Origin: Parachlorella kessleri
Taxonomy: Eukaryota; Chlorophyta; Trebouxiophyceae; Chlorellales; Chlorellaceae
Assembly (NCBI GenBank): GCA_001598975.1
Contig: BBXU01000827.1
Location: 1 to 64,000 of the forward strand
Direction of reading: 5' to 3'
Length of the DNA: 64,000 nt
The position numbers were made by a program, and so were the translations under genes. The notes under the pieces were generated by a model that worked only from the letters and a program-made list of their open reading frames with translations, made no database searches and was not told the origin of the DNA. Of this stretch, positions 50,363-62,129 are shown piece by piece. Numbering within the stretch: position 1 is the stretch's first letter; each line of letters opens with the position of its first letter.

Positions 50363-53300
50363 ATGTCGAAGAGCAGTGGGTCAGAATGGAGAAGTGACGG
50401 TGAAAACGAGAAGGAGCAGGAGAGCGATCACTCCAGCAGTGACACAGGGTTGGACGATGACAAAGAGACAGCAAGGGACGGCGGGTACCAGGGCAAGCAG
50501 GAGGACGATGGTGAAGACGCCCCAAGCGCCCAAGAGTTGGAGGAGAGGCGGCAGGCCAACATCAAGGCCCTCCTGAGCGGCAGGTACCTGTGGCTCTTAG
50601 ACGCCTGCCTCCTGCTGGCCAAGCCCGCCACGTAGTCTGCGCCTTGTCACAGTCTGCAGCAAGAAATGTTGCCTTGTTGCCTGCTCTCTTTGTAGCCTGG
50701 CATTGAGCCGCAAGCCGCTCCTTCCGCGGCTGCTGTCCGTTCAAGATGCAGAGGCCATCCTCAAGCGCCCCTTCCAAAGCCCTCACCCGCATGCCGGCTC
50801 AGGGCCATCTGAGGTACAACCCCCAATATATGCCACCTCAACATGCGCCTAGCGTGGTGTGTTCTTAGGTGCAGTGGTGGCCCAATCGTCTTTTCGCCAT
50901 CGACAGCTACAGGGGGCGCATTAAATATTTCCTCAATGCTCCTCTGCCTTTGACAGCTGGGCTCCTTGCTGCCTCAGCGCAGGCACTGCGTCGTAAGCTG
51001 CTTGCCCGGCGCCAGTTTGTTCCCTGGGGCAGCGGCACATTCACCCCGCTGAAACTCTCCATTCCCAAGCCATCCCCAACCCCTGAGCTGCAAGCAGCCT
51101 GCGAGAAGGTCAGCATGCACTGCGGGCCGTCCCCATGGGAGGGTCACCAGATGGTCGGCTCGCATCCCAGGACTGTCTCCTGCTGGCATAGCGCAGGGGT
51201 TGTGTGGTTACACCCTAGGTCTGCTGTACTAGTCATCATTGGTCACTGCTACAAATGCATTACTTTTTTATACATCATGCTGTCCATCGAGCCAGCAAGC
51301 TCAGCAAAGCTGTGGCTGGCGGGGCCAATGCTACACTAGGCAAGCTCCTGCGCAGGTAAAGCCTCTGGTCCGCTTGTCTTTATTGGCCACTGCAGCGCTA
51401 GGTGGGCCTGTGCAGGTAGAGCTACCGCCAGGGGTGGAGCCGCTGGTACTCTGGGAGCCTCCCCCGGGCGACACCACTGGCAGCAGCAGCACCGTAAAGC
51501 CCGGCAGCAGCAGCAGCAGCGGGGGTGCCGTGGTTGTGGATGACATGCTAACAGCATGGTTGCGGCCTCACCAGCGGGAGGGGGTGCAGTTCATGTTTGA
51601 GTGCGTCTGCGGGCTGCGCAAGTTTGAGGGCCAAGGTGAGAGGCAGGTGTTATGGGGGGCGGGAGCCACGGAGGCTGGAGGGGTTGCATGGCTAAGAGCT
51701 CTGTGGTCTGCGTGGCCTATGCTCCCTGTACCAACTGTATATTTGTACTGGTGATGTGATCGGAATCTAGTGAAGAACTTTGGTCGCCAGCCTTGGTTGA
51801 ACCATGGATAGTGAGGCAAACCGACCATTAGGCGGTGTGGGAAGGAGCCTCCGAAGTAGCTTTCTGGCTTGCCTGCCTGCAGGCTGCATCTTGGCAGACG
51901 ACATGGGCCTGGGGAAGACTCTGCAGGCGCGTTTGTCCCCTTGCCTGCTCCCCACTGAAATCTACCTCCCATGACAGTCCTAGGCGATGCCCTGATATGC
52001 CTTGCAGCAACCCGAGGCCTGACCATATGCGGCATTATCGTTGTGCAAACCGGGGCGGCTGGTATCACATCAGGCTCCAGCCTGGCTGCAGGGCATCACG
52101 CTGCTGTGGACGCTGCTCAATGCGGGGCACGGGCTGCTGGGAGGCACTCCCATCGCGCGGCGTGTCATCATCTGCTGCCCAACCTCCCTGGTATCTAATT
52201 GGGACAGCGAGTGTGTCAAATTCCTCAAGGTGGGTGGCAGGTGTCAAGTCACTGCCTGTACTAAGGTGGGATCAGGGAGGGCACATGAGCAAGGGAGGTT
52301 CCTTGTGGGTTCCTTGGCGTGCTGGGGATGTGGCAACACAACGCCCGGCACAGTAAGCCGCGACCGGGCTACCAAGATGGGTGAGCTCCCATGCATCCTG
52401 GGGGAAAGGGGCTCAGTGCCAGTGCTATCCAGGAGGACGGGTAATATAAGTTAGTAGGGGGTCGCCAGCGGCAGTCAGTCCGCCTACAAGCACAGTGCGG
52501 TTCATGCAGGCAAGTTTGGGACCTGCTTTCTGTGCAATGCTGCAGGGCCGGGTCAGGACGCTGCCACTGTGTGAGTCATCTCGTGATGATGTCATCTCCA
52601 GCATTTCACAATTCCTCTCCCCCAGGAACTACTTCCAGGTAGGCAAACTACTTTCCAGTAAACACTGGCAGCTGTTGCTCTCAAGTCATCAACAATGCTT
52701 GCCAGAGATTGTCCTATGATGCATGCATGCATGCATTGCTGACTGGGTGTAGCTTGGTGCTTAACACACAGCCAGCCGGCGCTGCAGCTCAAGTTGGAAT
52801 GCTGTCTTGCATGCAGGTCCTCATCGTCAGGCACGTATCATGAATAAGTCTTCTATGTGGCAGAAAGGGGTGGTATGAGCCCAGGTGCTGTGGACTGCCT
52901 CTGCCACCTCCATAGCATGGGTGGTTTCCGTCTGGGCACCCTGTACCCTGTTGTGTTCCTGCACCCATGTATGGCGATACGACATTGAAGTGCAGCATAA
53001 CCTTGCACACGTTGAGGACCTGCCATGCAGCTATGAGACGTTCCGTGTCCATGCTGAGAAATTCACAAAGGAGGGAACCTGTGACTTGCTCATCTGCGAT
53101 GAAGCCCATCGCCTTAAGAATGACCAGACCCTTACTAACAAGGTGCCTGGCGTTCCTCCTGCTTGCTGCTGGCCGCCTCCTGCTGACAAGTTTCTCCTTC
53201 GTTATGGCTTTCCTTCCTGGTGCATCAAAGCATGCCATCCTTGCCAGCTGCTTTGCGGGGTCTTAGGGTCTTGTGGCTTGCCTGGGAACCCATGTCTTGT

Positions 53301-56300
53301 GTCTCATGTCCCAACGCAGGCCCTGGGTAGCCTGGCCTGCAAACGGCGCGTGCTGCTGTCTGGCACGCCTCTGCAGAACCACTTGGATGAGTTCTATGGT
53401 GAGGGAGCTGCCACCGTAACTTGCATGAGGTCTTCCTTGGGATGGCACGGGTGGAAGGGCAGACATGCCCGGCTGCACTTGCCCTTAAGAGCCCTGCTTT
53501 GGGTGAGGGTAGGTATGAAACGCAGCTGCACCGTGACTAACCGCCCCTGCCCCGCTGCTTGCAGCCATGGTCAGCTTCTGCAACCCTGGGGTGCTGGGCA
53601 CGCCCTCCCAGTTCCGCAAGCACTTTGAGCTGCCCATCCTGGCAGGGAGGGAGCCCGGCGCAAGCGAGGAGCAGGTAAGGAGGGCACAGGGCAAAGCAGC
53701 CGGGCCTGCTGGGGGATAGATTAACAGCTGGGGTGGGAGCTGGGATGGGTATGCCTGCTGCATTGGCAAGCCCAGGCTGGACCCAGGGACACTTCACAGC
53801 CGACTCATATGACAGCAGGGTGGTTACGAAGGTCATGCATTGCCAACCCAGACGAGTGGAAGGGAGCAGGGACACACCTGCATGGAGGGCCTGGTTTAGC
53901 TGACCCTGACGGCTGTTAGGCAGGCCCCATGCCAGCTGGAAGCGTTCTTGGGGCAAATTGGGGTTTTGGCCAGGCACTAAGGCTGCAACCGGTAGACCAG
54001 GGCACATGGGCCTTTATGACCCAGAACTCAGTAAAGCTTGTCAGTGACCATCTACACAGCTGGCAAAGTGGGGTGCTCTGACTGTGTCCTGCAGGTGTGC
54101 CTTGGTGCTGAGCGGAGCGCAGAGCTGAGTGCTATCGTTAACGACTTCATCCTCCGCCGCACCAACTCCTTGCTCAGCGCCCACCTGCCCCCCAAGGTAC
54201 TTTGCCGCCAACCCTGCCCCGTATCATACCATGATGGACCCTCCCACTGACCCCAAGTTCTCACCAGGAAGCGTAAAGCAAGTATGTGTATGGAAACCGC
54301 TGCTTCCTCCACCTTGTTGCACATGCCTAAAGTCGTAGCGTGCTGACAAGCATAAACTTGGAACAGCATGCCCAAACAACGGGCACCCCACTCCTGGACG
54401 ACGTTCCCATTCGAACTATTTGGATGCTGCTGCTGGTGGTGTGCAGGTCATCGAGGTGGTGTGCTGCCGCATGACGCCGCTGCAGACCGAGCTGTACTGC
54501 CACTTCCTGCAGTCCAAGGCCGCCCGCTCGCTCTTCAGTTCCCAGAAGGCCTCGCGGGTCCTCTCTGCCATCACCTCACTCCGTAAGCTGCTCAACCACC
54601 CCAAGTGAGTGAGTGAATGAGTGAGTGAGTGCGCTCTTGTGGGCCTTGTTCGCACTAGTTGCTGCAGTCGTGCTCGGCTCCTCTGGGTGTGTTGGGTGCA
54701 GCCATGCAGGCATGAGCGGGGAACAGGTGCTTGCAACACGGCATGCTTGCGGCATGTGGCCTGCTGGCGACATGGTGGACGTGCAGCCTCTGTGAGCAAG
54801 GCTCATGTGGCTGCTGCAGGCTCATCTACGATGCCCTGCACTCCAATGCCCACTCAGACAAGGAGGAGGGGGGTGCCCAGGGCTTCGAGGCAGGGAGGCA
54901 CAGACTAGTACAGGCCGGCCTTGGCAGACAGGATGTAGCATGGAGTCTAAATAAGGAACCTAATGTTCGGTTTGTGGTCTCAGGCGTCCAGTGTTTCCGG
55001 TCCCTTGGGGCATATTAGGGTGCACCAGAAGCCTGCCAAGGTTGCTGCTTCTTGTGCAGGACTGCGGTCGCTTCTTCCCGCCAGGCATGTTTGATGCCGG
55101 GCGGGCGGGGCGCGGCGGCATGATGGTGGGGTGGGAGGCTCTCTCAGGTGGGCCACCCCCTGCAGGCGACAACCCGACTGCGTGACTCGTTGGCTGACTC
55201 AGTTGCTGTGTGATAGCATGCTGCACACGCCAGCCACCCTGGACCGCATTCCTGCTTGCATGGGGTGCATCCCCCTTCCATGTGTCCAAGGTGTTACCCG
55301 CACATCACTCACCACAAATGCCATGCGCCACGGAGAAGTCGAGCCCCATCTCTAGAATTCAAATACACGCATATCCTGGCCTAGCAGGCAAGTTTGCGGT
55401 GCTAGCGAGGATGCTGGAGAGCCTGCGGGAATCCACCCGGGAGCGCATTGTGGTGGTGTCCAACTACACACAGACCTTGGACCTGGTGGCACAGGTGAGG
55501 CTGCTGGCAGGGCCGAGCCGACAGGAGGGGCAGGCGGGGCAGGGCAGTGGCTGGGTGCAACTCCAGGAAATGCATGCAGTACTGGCAGTGTATGAGTGCG
55601 AGTTTACAGAGCTGCAATCTGCGCCCAGCACAGGTACTGGCACGCCGAGACCTTGCACATGCTAGAGGTTACACGGGTTGAAGTTTGCCACCCAGTGAAC
55701 AGCAGCCCTGCCACCGCCGTGCTGGGCTGCAGCTGTGCCGTGAGAAGGGGTACCCTGCGCTGCGCCTGGACGGCAGCACCACCATTACGAAGCGCCAGAA
55801 GCTGGTCAAGCGCTTCAATGACCCTGCAGGTAGGCATGCGTCGAAGCTTTTTGGCCCCTTGCATGCCCTGCTTTGAAACACGGAAAGGAGGGACGCCAGG
55901 CTGCTGCGCTTCGTGTGCGCCCCTGCCATTATGGGACTCTGGCATGTCTGCGTCGGCGTGGGTCAGAGCCCACCCTGTGGACATCTTGTAGCTGGCAGGC
56001 AAGGCTCGGAACCTATCTCCTGCCAAGCTGCTGCTGCACCCATGCCTGCAGACCCCCAGTTTGTGTTCCTGTTGTCCTCCAAGGCTGGCGGCTGCGGGCT
56101 GAACCTGATTGGCGGCAGCCGCCTGGTGCTGTTCGACCCCGACTGGAACCCCGCCAATGACAAGCGTGAGGCTGGCAGTGCACCCTCACTACCCACCCCC
56201 CATTTCACAGCGCTGTGTGTCACTGCGACCAGTGGTCTGTAGGCCATGGAAGAAGGGCAACTGCATAGGCTGGCTGTTACGCACTTATGTGCAGGTCTCC

Positions 56301-58615
56301 CATCCCTTCCCGTGTTCCACCTCTATATTTCTTCCTCTCTTCACGAGGCGGTCTCCTATCCCCTCCCGCTTTCTCTTTTCTATAGTCCTCCTCTCCTTGA
56401 CAAGGCAGCCCTGGGACTGCCCTCATCCCATGCAGAGGCTGCGGGCCGGATCTGGCGTGATGGGCAGAAGCGCAGGGTGTTTGTGTACCGCTTCCTGACC
56501 AGCGGGACCATCGAGGAGAAGGTATACCAGCGCCAGCTGTCCAAGGAGGGGCTGCAGCAGGTGTGTGGGCATGGTGCTGGTGGCGGGAGTGGCTGATGAC
56601 CTTGCAGCACCATGCTAGGGTGCCTCACTGACTGGCTGCGACAGGCAAATGCATGAACAGGTAAGGTGCATGCAAGGCTGGCTTACATCGTTGCTGCCGC
56701 AACCTGCCAGCCATGTCCTACGGGGCATCACGTCCTGTGCATGCGCCACTGCATGCAACACAGGAACCCACGCTTCATCGACACAGCTTGCCCTTGTGTG
56801 ACTGGCTGGCTGCTGTAGGTGGTCAACTCCAAGGGGGGGGCCACCTCCGGCCCCAACTTGATGTCCATGGAGGAGCTGCGAGACCTGTTCTCGTATGACC
56901 CCACCACCCTCTCCAGCACCTACGAGTCACTGTGCAAGGACGACAGGACAGACCAGGAGCGGGCAGCAGGGCAGCAGCAGCAGCAGCAGGCGCCAGAGAT
57001 GGATGGCCAGGTGAGGGTGCCAAAGGGCCCCATGCTCAGCAGCTGGGTCGGTTGGCGGTCTCTGGCAGGCAGCTGCTGGCAGCAACGTCAGCAGTTTTGT
57101 AGCAGGAGCAAAGCCGCCGGCTTGCCACTTCATGCTGGTTGTACTTCACACTGATGAAGGAGTTCATGAAGGCCGCACCAGCTGGTGCCTTGTGCCTCAT
57201 GCGCAGGGCGACGATTCTGCGGCAGGAGGGGTAGGCAGAAACCTTATCTGCAAGGCCCAGGTCGGCAAGCCGGCAGAGGAGGACCTGCAGAGCTGGGGCC
57301 ACCACAGCAGCGTGGACAGCGTGCCGGATCCCGTCATGCAGCAGATTGGAGGCGAGCACGTCAGCTTTGTGTTCTCGTGCCAGGTGCGGGGAGGCCTGCA
57401 TGCAATGCTGGCAGCACCCGCATGCCTGGGCATGTGTCATAATGGCAGGGCGTTGCTTGAGTGGTAGCGCGTGACAGGTCTACTGTGCAGCAGGGGTTTG
57501 TGTGTGGGAAGCAAGTAAGCCGGTGTCAAGGTGATCTGGAGCGGTAGTTCCTGCATGATATGCCCTAGGCACACCATTGCATTGAGGTGTTGCTCCTCTG
57601 CCTCCAGGTTGATGGCAAAGCGCTTGAGCCTGAGACGTCCCAGGAGCGACAGTCGGCAGTGGCAGGCACACCAGGCGCCGCTCCGCCCTCAAAGCGGGGA
57701 CCCAGCAGGGGTAGCACAGCATGCGGGGCGCAGGCGCAGGGCAGTGGGCCAAGCAGGCTTCAAGCGGCACCTGGCAGGCAGACGGCGCCTGGTGCTGTGC
57801 CTGCTATGCCAAGCACTGCTGAGCCAGGCGGATGCCGCGGTACTCGACCAGAGGTGCAGCAGGCGGCGGTAGGCGCAGCTGGCGGGCAAGGAGACCAGTT
57901 CGGCAGCAGCAGACCGCGGGAGCCACCCGCTGGCCAGGCACCAGCGGGGTTTGAGGCGGGGAGGGCCGGCAACAGCGGTGGAAGCATGTGGCAGCTGGGT
58001 GGTGCCTCGCGGCTGGGCGGAGACTCATTGCCAGGCAGAGCGGCAGGCAGCTTGGTGGTTGCAGCAGCAGCACCGGCGGCGGCAGCTAGGGCAGAGTTGG
58101 TAGGGGGGTTGAGCGAAGCCGGGGGCAGTCATGGAGGCAAGGAGAACACTGCAGCCAATGATGGGGGTGCCCCAGCCACATGCGCAGCAGGCAGCACGTG
58201 CCCAGAGCAGCCGGGGCGGCCACCTGGACGGTCGCTCTTATCGCTGCCAAAACGGTGCGAGCAATCAAAAACAGTGTCATGCATCTTCAAACTGTCGCCC
58301 ACCACCTTCAGACCAATTGTCATGTTGTGCTAGGGACGAGTGGCGTAGACTGTGCCTGTCTACGGCTTTACTGTGCTTCTTCACTGTCAGCAGTGACGTC
58401 CAAACCTGTTATTTAAATAGTGCTGCCTTCCTGAACGCGGGTGTGCTGGTGAACTGTGCAGGCCAGCAACAGCTAAGCCTCCTGCAGCAGCAGCAGTGCA
58501 AGCTCAGCCAGCCACCAGCTCTGGCCAGCAGCAGAAGCGCAAGCTGGTCCAGTCTGGCTCAGCAGCAAGCAAGAAGGTTATCTGCATATCTGATAGTGAT
58601 GATGACTTCCAATGA
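50363..58615 (+). CDS. RAD54: RAD54 homologous-recombination ATPase with extended C-terminal tail
   Basis: RAD54 is a SNF2-family DNA translocase that works with RAD51 in strand invasion. Twenty-three exons fit in phase, from 50363-50583 to 58462-58615, about 1120 aa (human 747). Landmarks: acidic N-terminus; [28 protein letters not shown]; Walker [34 protein letters not shown] box [135 protein letters not shown]; and WGHHSS, the RAD54-specific C-terminal signature. After it come about 265 Gly/Ala/Gln-rich residues ending [14 protein letters not shown], like a SUMO-interaction motif. Exon 8 (52817-52830) is 14 nt. Introns after 51926 and 52830, and perhaps 54886, have GC donors. Confidence 0.94.
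54605..54632. repeat. GTGA/GAGT microsatellite overlapping a RAD54 5' splice site
   Basis: The exon ending at 54604 is followed by GTGAGTGAGTGAATGAGTGA and further units, so several GTGAGT donors lie at 4-base steps. Confidence 0.85.
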
Positions 58616-58854
58616 GTTCTACTCACCGGACCCAGGCTTGCTTTCTGTTGAGTTTGAAGGACATTGCTAGAGCAAGGCCAGAGGGCCATAACAGCTCGTG
58701 CAAGGGAAGAAATCAAGTCCAAGTAACAATTCTATAGCTTGTCACAGCTATAGCTAGCTAGCTAAGGCCTGCTGATGCAGTGGATCACATGCGGCCCAGG
58801 GCATGCGCAGCAGGCTGCAGGGCCCATGGCGACTGAAGGCCTTAACGCTTGCAC

Positions 58855-61582
58855 ATGGGCAAGCCATCAATGCACTCTAGCATGCGTTTCAGCTGGACAA
58901 GCGCTCTTCTCGTAGGGAGTACTATCGTTGCAGCGCTCCACACATGGCATGCTAACCTTCGTTACAAACCTGAGGTCAAGAGTGACTATGGTCTGGAGCG
59001 ATACACTGCCTTCTCAGGGGCACCTGCAGGATGGCTCCTGCTGCACACAGCAGCCCTCTGCCTGCTGCTCAGGTCAGCTGACCCAGCAGGCTACCCCTGT
59101 CAGACCGCAGGTACCCTGCGTTCATTAAGCAGGCTGCTGCACCCGCAGGGCATTCAATAGCAACATAGCAGCTGTGGGTTCAGCAGTCAAGCTGGCAGGC
59201 ATCCACATGGCCGTAGCCCTGCTATCCCTGACCTTCGTTGTCTTCATGCATGGCATTGCGGCTGCGTGTCCAGTTGGCTTTGCTGTCATTGGCAAACTGC
59301 TGCTCGTCAAACTGCGGCCGAGCAAAGCCAGCCATGCGGCCATATGGGCATATGCCGCACTGGCAGTCTTTGCAAACAACAGTCTTCAGGTGAGATCCCA
59401 GACCCCAACAAGGGTTTGCATTGTGAGCAAAGCTGACCGCTGGGCTGTCGCCTGGGACTGACCACGTGACTGCCTGTCAAGCAGGTATCGCCAACACTGG
59501 AGCTTCCAGTGTTCCTCCACCGCTTCCGGTGCGCCATTCCACAGTAGCAATTGCCGACTTGTACTGCTGCTCCTGAGGCAGCCTAGGAATGACCTGTTAC
59601 AAGTCCATTTCTGGGTGCCGTTGCTCCCTGTGCAGGGGACTGGCGCCTTCACCGTTTCACGTCTCTCTAACGCTGCGATACACAGTGCTGCGCTTCCTGT
59701 CCTACGCTACCGACTACTTGAACGGAGATATCCAGTCCACAGGGCGCTTGCCAGGCATCGCCGGCCTCAATCCAGCACAGTGTGACTCCTCATCCCCCAG
59801 GATACAGGCAGCTAGGAGAGCACATGGAAGTGGCAGGCCAGGGCCAACAGCGGGAGCGGAAGGTAGGTGATGTCAAATCTGGTGAAATTGCCCGACTGAG
59901 GACTGTCCAACACGGGAGGGTTGCAGGAAAGGTTTCATCTCCTACAATAGGTGTCTTCCTCTCCCATCCCTGCCTGTGCGCTCAGCATCTTACACGTTTT
60001 GCGAAGGGCTGTTGGATGCTGCTGTGTGCAGCTGTAGTGCGACCCCATAACCCCTGCTAGACAGGAATTGTGGCGCGGTTGCAAGGGAATGGCCGGGTGC
60101 TGGTGTTGATTGCTGAGACCCTGTTCGTAGCCACCCCTGTAGGTTCTTCTGACAAGCACCAGTTGGATTCCTTCACAGCCGTGGCCAGCAGCAGCTGGAC
60201 GGCCTTCCTTAGCTACATGTTCTTTGCGCCGCTGTACCTTGCCGGCCCCCTCCTTGCTGCCCAGGACTACTACCAGCAGGTGGCCAGCCTGGCAGGCAGA
60301 AGCTCTGGCAGCAGCAGCACCACCAAATGTAGCAACCCAGGCATGACCGTGGCAGCAGCAGCCCAGCATCCCCGCTGGACCATGGAGCTCATGCGGCTGT
60401 TAGGCCTGATAGGCATAGTAGAGGCGGCACGCCACACTTTCTACGCTCCAGACATGGTGCTCCCGCACTACCAAAACCTCTGGTAAGTTGTTCCTCAGTT
60501 TGGAAGGCACAGGGAGGGCTTGTTACGGCGGTGGTAAACACAGAGCAGGCGCGGTGGCGGCCCTGCGAAGGCGTCATGTTGACCTGGCTCTCAAACCAGC
60601 GTGTGTTGGTTTACGTAAGTCTTTTCATTGTCGCAGGCCGTGGCAGGTCTGGTTTGCCACGCTGAGCCTGCTGGCAGCCATATGGCTTCAGTCAGTGGTG
60701 CCGTGGACCATCGCTCGCCTTGCAGCAAGGACTCTGGGGATCCTCACAGTGGACGAGGCACCAGTCAGCTTCGTGGCAGCCTCAGTCAGTGCCCGCACCT
60801 TCTGGCGCAACTTCCACGTCAGCTGGTACCGCTGGTTGGTGCGCTATGTGTACAGGCCGCTGGGCGGCGGATGGCGGGCGGCGACCGCGGTTATGCTGGT
60901 GTCCACCCTCCTGCACGGCTTCAGCAGGTGGAGCCAACAGGGAGACGCATGCCTGCACCATGCAGCCTGCATGGCTGCTGTCATGGCATTATGTGAAACA
61001 AGGGAGCTGCTCTTCTACAAACTGTACAGCTGTTTAATGAGTGGCATTGGTGTGAGAGTCATGTGTGCGGCGCTGGGAACTACCGTGAAACTACTGTCAA
61101 ACTGCTGCCTTGTAGGCCATGGCTGCTGTGGGGCCTTGGCAACCTTGCCATGCTCGTCTCTGAGCGGGCTCTCACAAGCTGGCAACGCCCCAGCTGGTAG
61201 GTGTCATCCCCGCGTGTCTGCCCGGCTTCCGTGCTGCTGTGTGCCCTGGGGGGCACAGGGGATGCACATGAAGTGCACGCTGGCCTGGGTGCCTTACCTG
61301 AACCAATCCATTCACAGGTGATATGGTTTGAGCGCTTGTCGCAGGGTACCTGGGTACATCACCGGAGGCCTCAACCAAGCCTTGGCCATGGCATCCATGG
61401 TGGTGCTGCTCCCACTCCCCAGCTGGAGCACGTTCCTGTGGTTTAACGTTGTCAACGTCCCCATGTGCATCCTGAACAGCGTACGCTTGAAAGGCAGCGA
61501 CTATGCCGCTGCACCACAGCGTCGCCCCTTTGGTAAGCTTGCGGGCATGCCACTACCACTGTCAAGTGGCAAACTGCTGTGA
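58855..61582 (+). CDS. MBOAT-family membrane O-acyltransferase (GUP1/HHAT-like)
   Basis: MBOAT enzymes transfer acyl groups to lipids or proteins in the ER membrane. Supported exons include 58855-59072, 59149-59389, 59485-59528, one from 59636, one ending near 60482, 60635-60928 and a final one ending at 61582 (TAA/TGA-type stop after GKLL). The middle exons between 59700 and 60150 were not resolved. Features: hydrophobic N-terminus, helix VALLSLTFVVFMHGIAAACP, YTVLRFLSYATDYLNG, the MBOAT core FLSYMFFAPLYLAGPLL, the signature ARTFWRNFHVSWYRWLVRYV followed by YRPLGGG, and VSTLLHGFSRPWLLWGLGNL with the family histidine. FWxNFHxSWyxWxxRYxYxPLGG resembles yeast Gup1 and animal HHAT rather than DGAT1. 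The substrate cannot be told from sequence. The start could also be ATG 58882. Confidence 0.85.
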
Positions 61583-61663
61583 GCGTCCCTCCCCATGCGA
61601 CCACTGCCTAGGTCTGCAGGGCCTGTGGCCATGCAGCATCAGTCATTGCCTTGGTCCCTCAAA

Positions 61664-61684
61664 ATAACAACAACAACAACAACA
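61664..61684. repeat. (AAC)n microsatellite
   Basis: About six tandem AAC/ACA units after the MBOAT gene. The rest of 61583-62129 shows no gene. Confidence 0.9.
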
Positions 61685-62129
61685 GTTTCAATTTTGAGAC
61701 GAGTGGCAGGTATAGCTAGGTGGTGTGCTACGAGATGTGGACAAACTGCTGTCTGACCCCATGTTATCATGGGCAGTCCACCTTAGATGGGTGGCAGGTA
61801 TAGGAGCAGTGGAAATCAGGGTCTAGGCCAAGCTGCTCCATGCTGTGATGAGAGTCACACATATATACAACCAACCTCGCCTGGCATAGCATGCTCAAGA
61901 GCAAGGCCGGGGTCAAGCAGCAAAGAGGAACGTCCCAAGAGTTCAATGCCTCAAGCTGCCCCCTCAATACACGCTCACTGTGCACACTCGAGTAACAAGG
62001 AGAAAATGCGTCATACATGTCATCGTCACAAGCAAGAACAGTGCTGCTATTGTCAGAATAATGCATTGTGCAACCACATGCCCGGCAGGCCCGCTAGATC
62101 GGCCCGATATTTCGGTTGCTGACTTGGCC

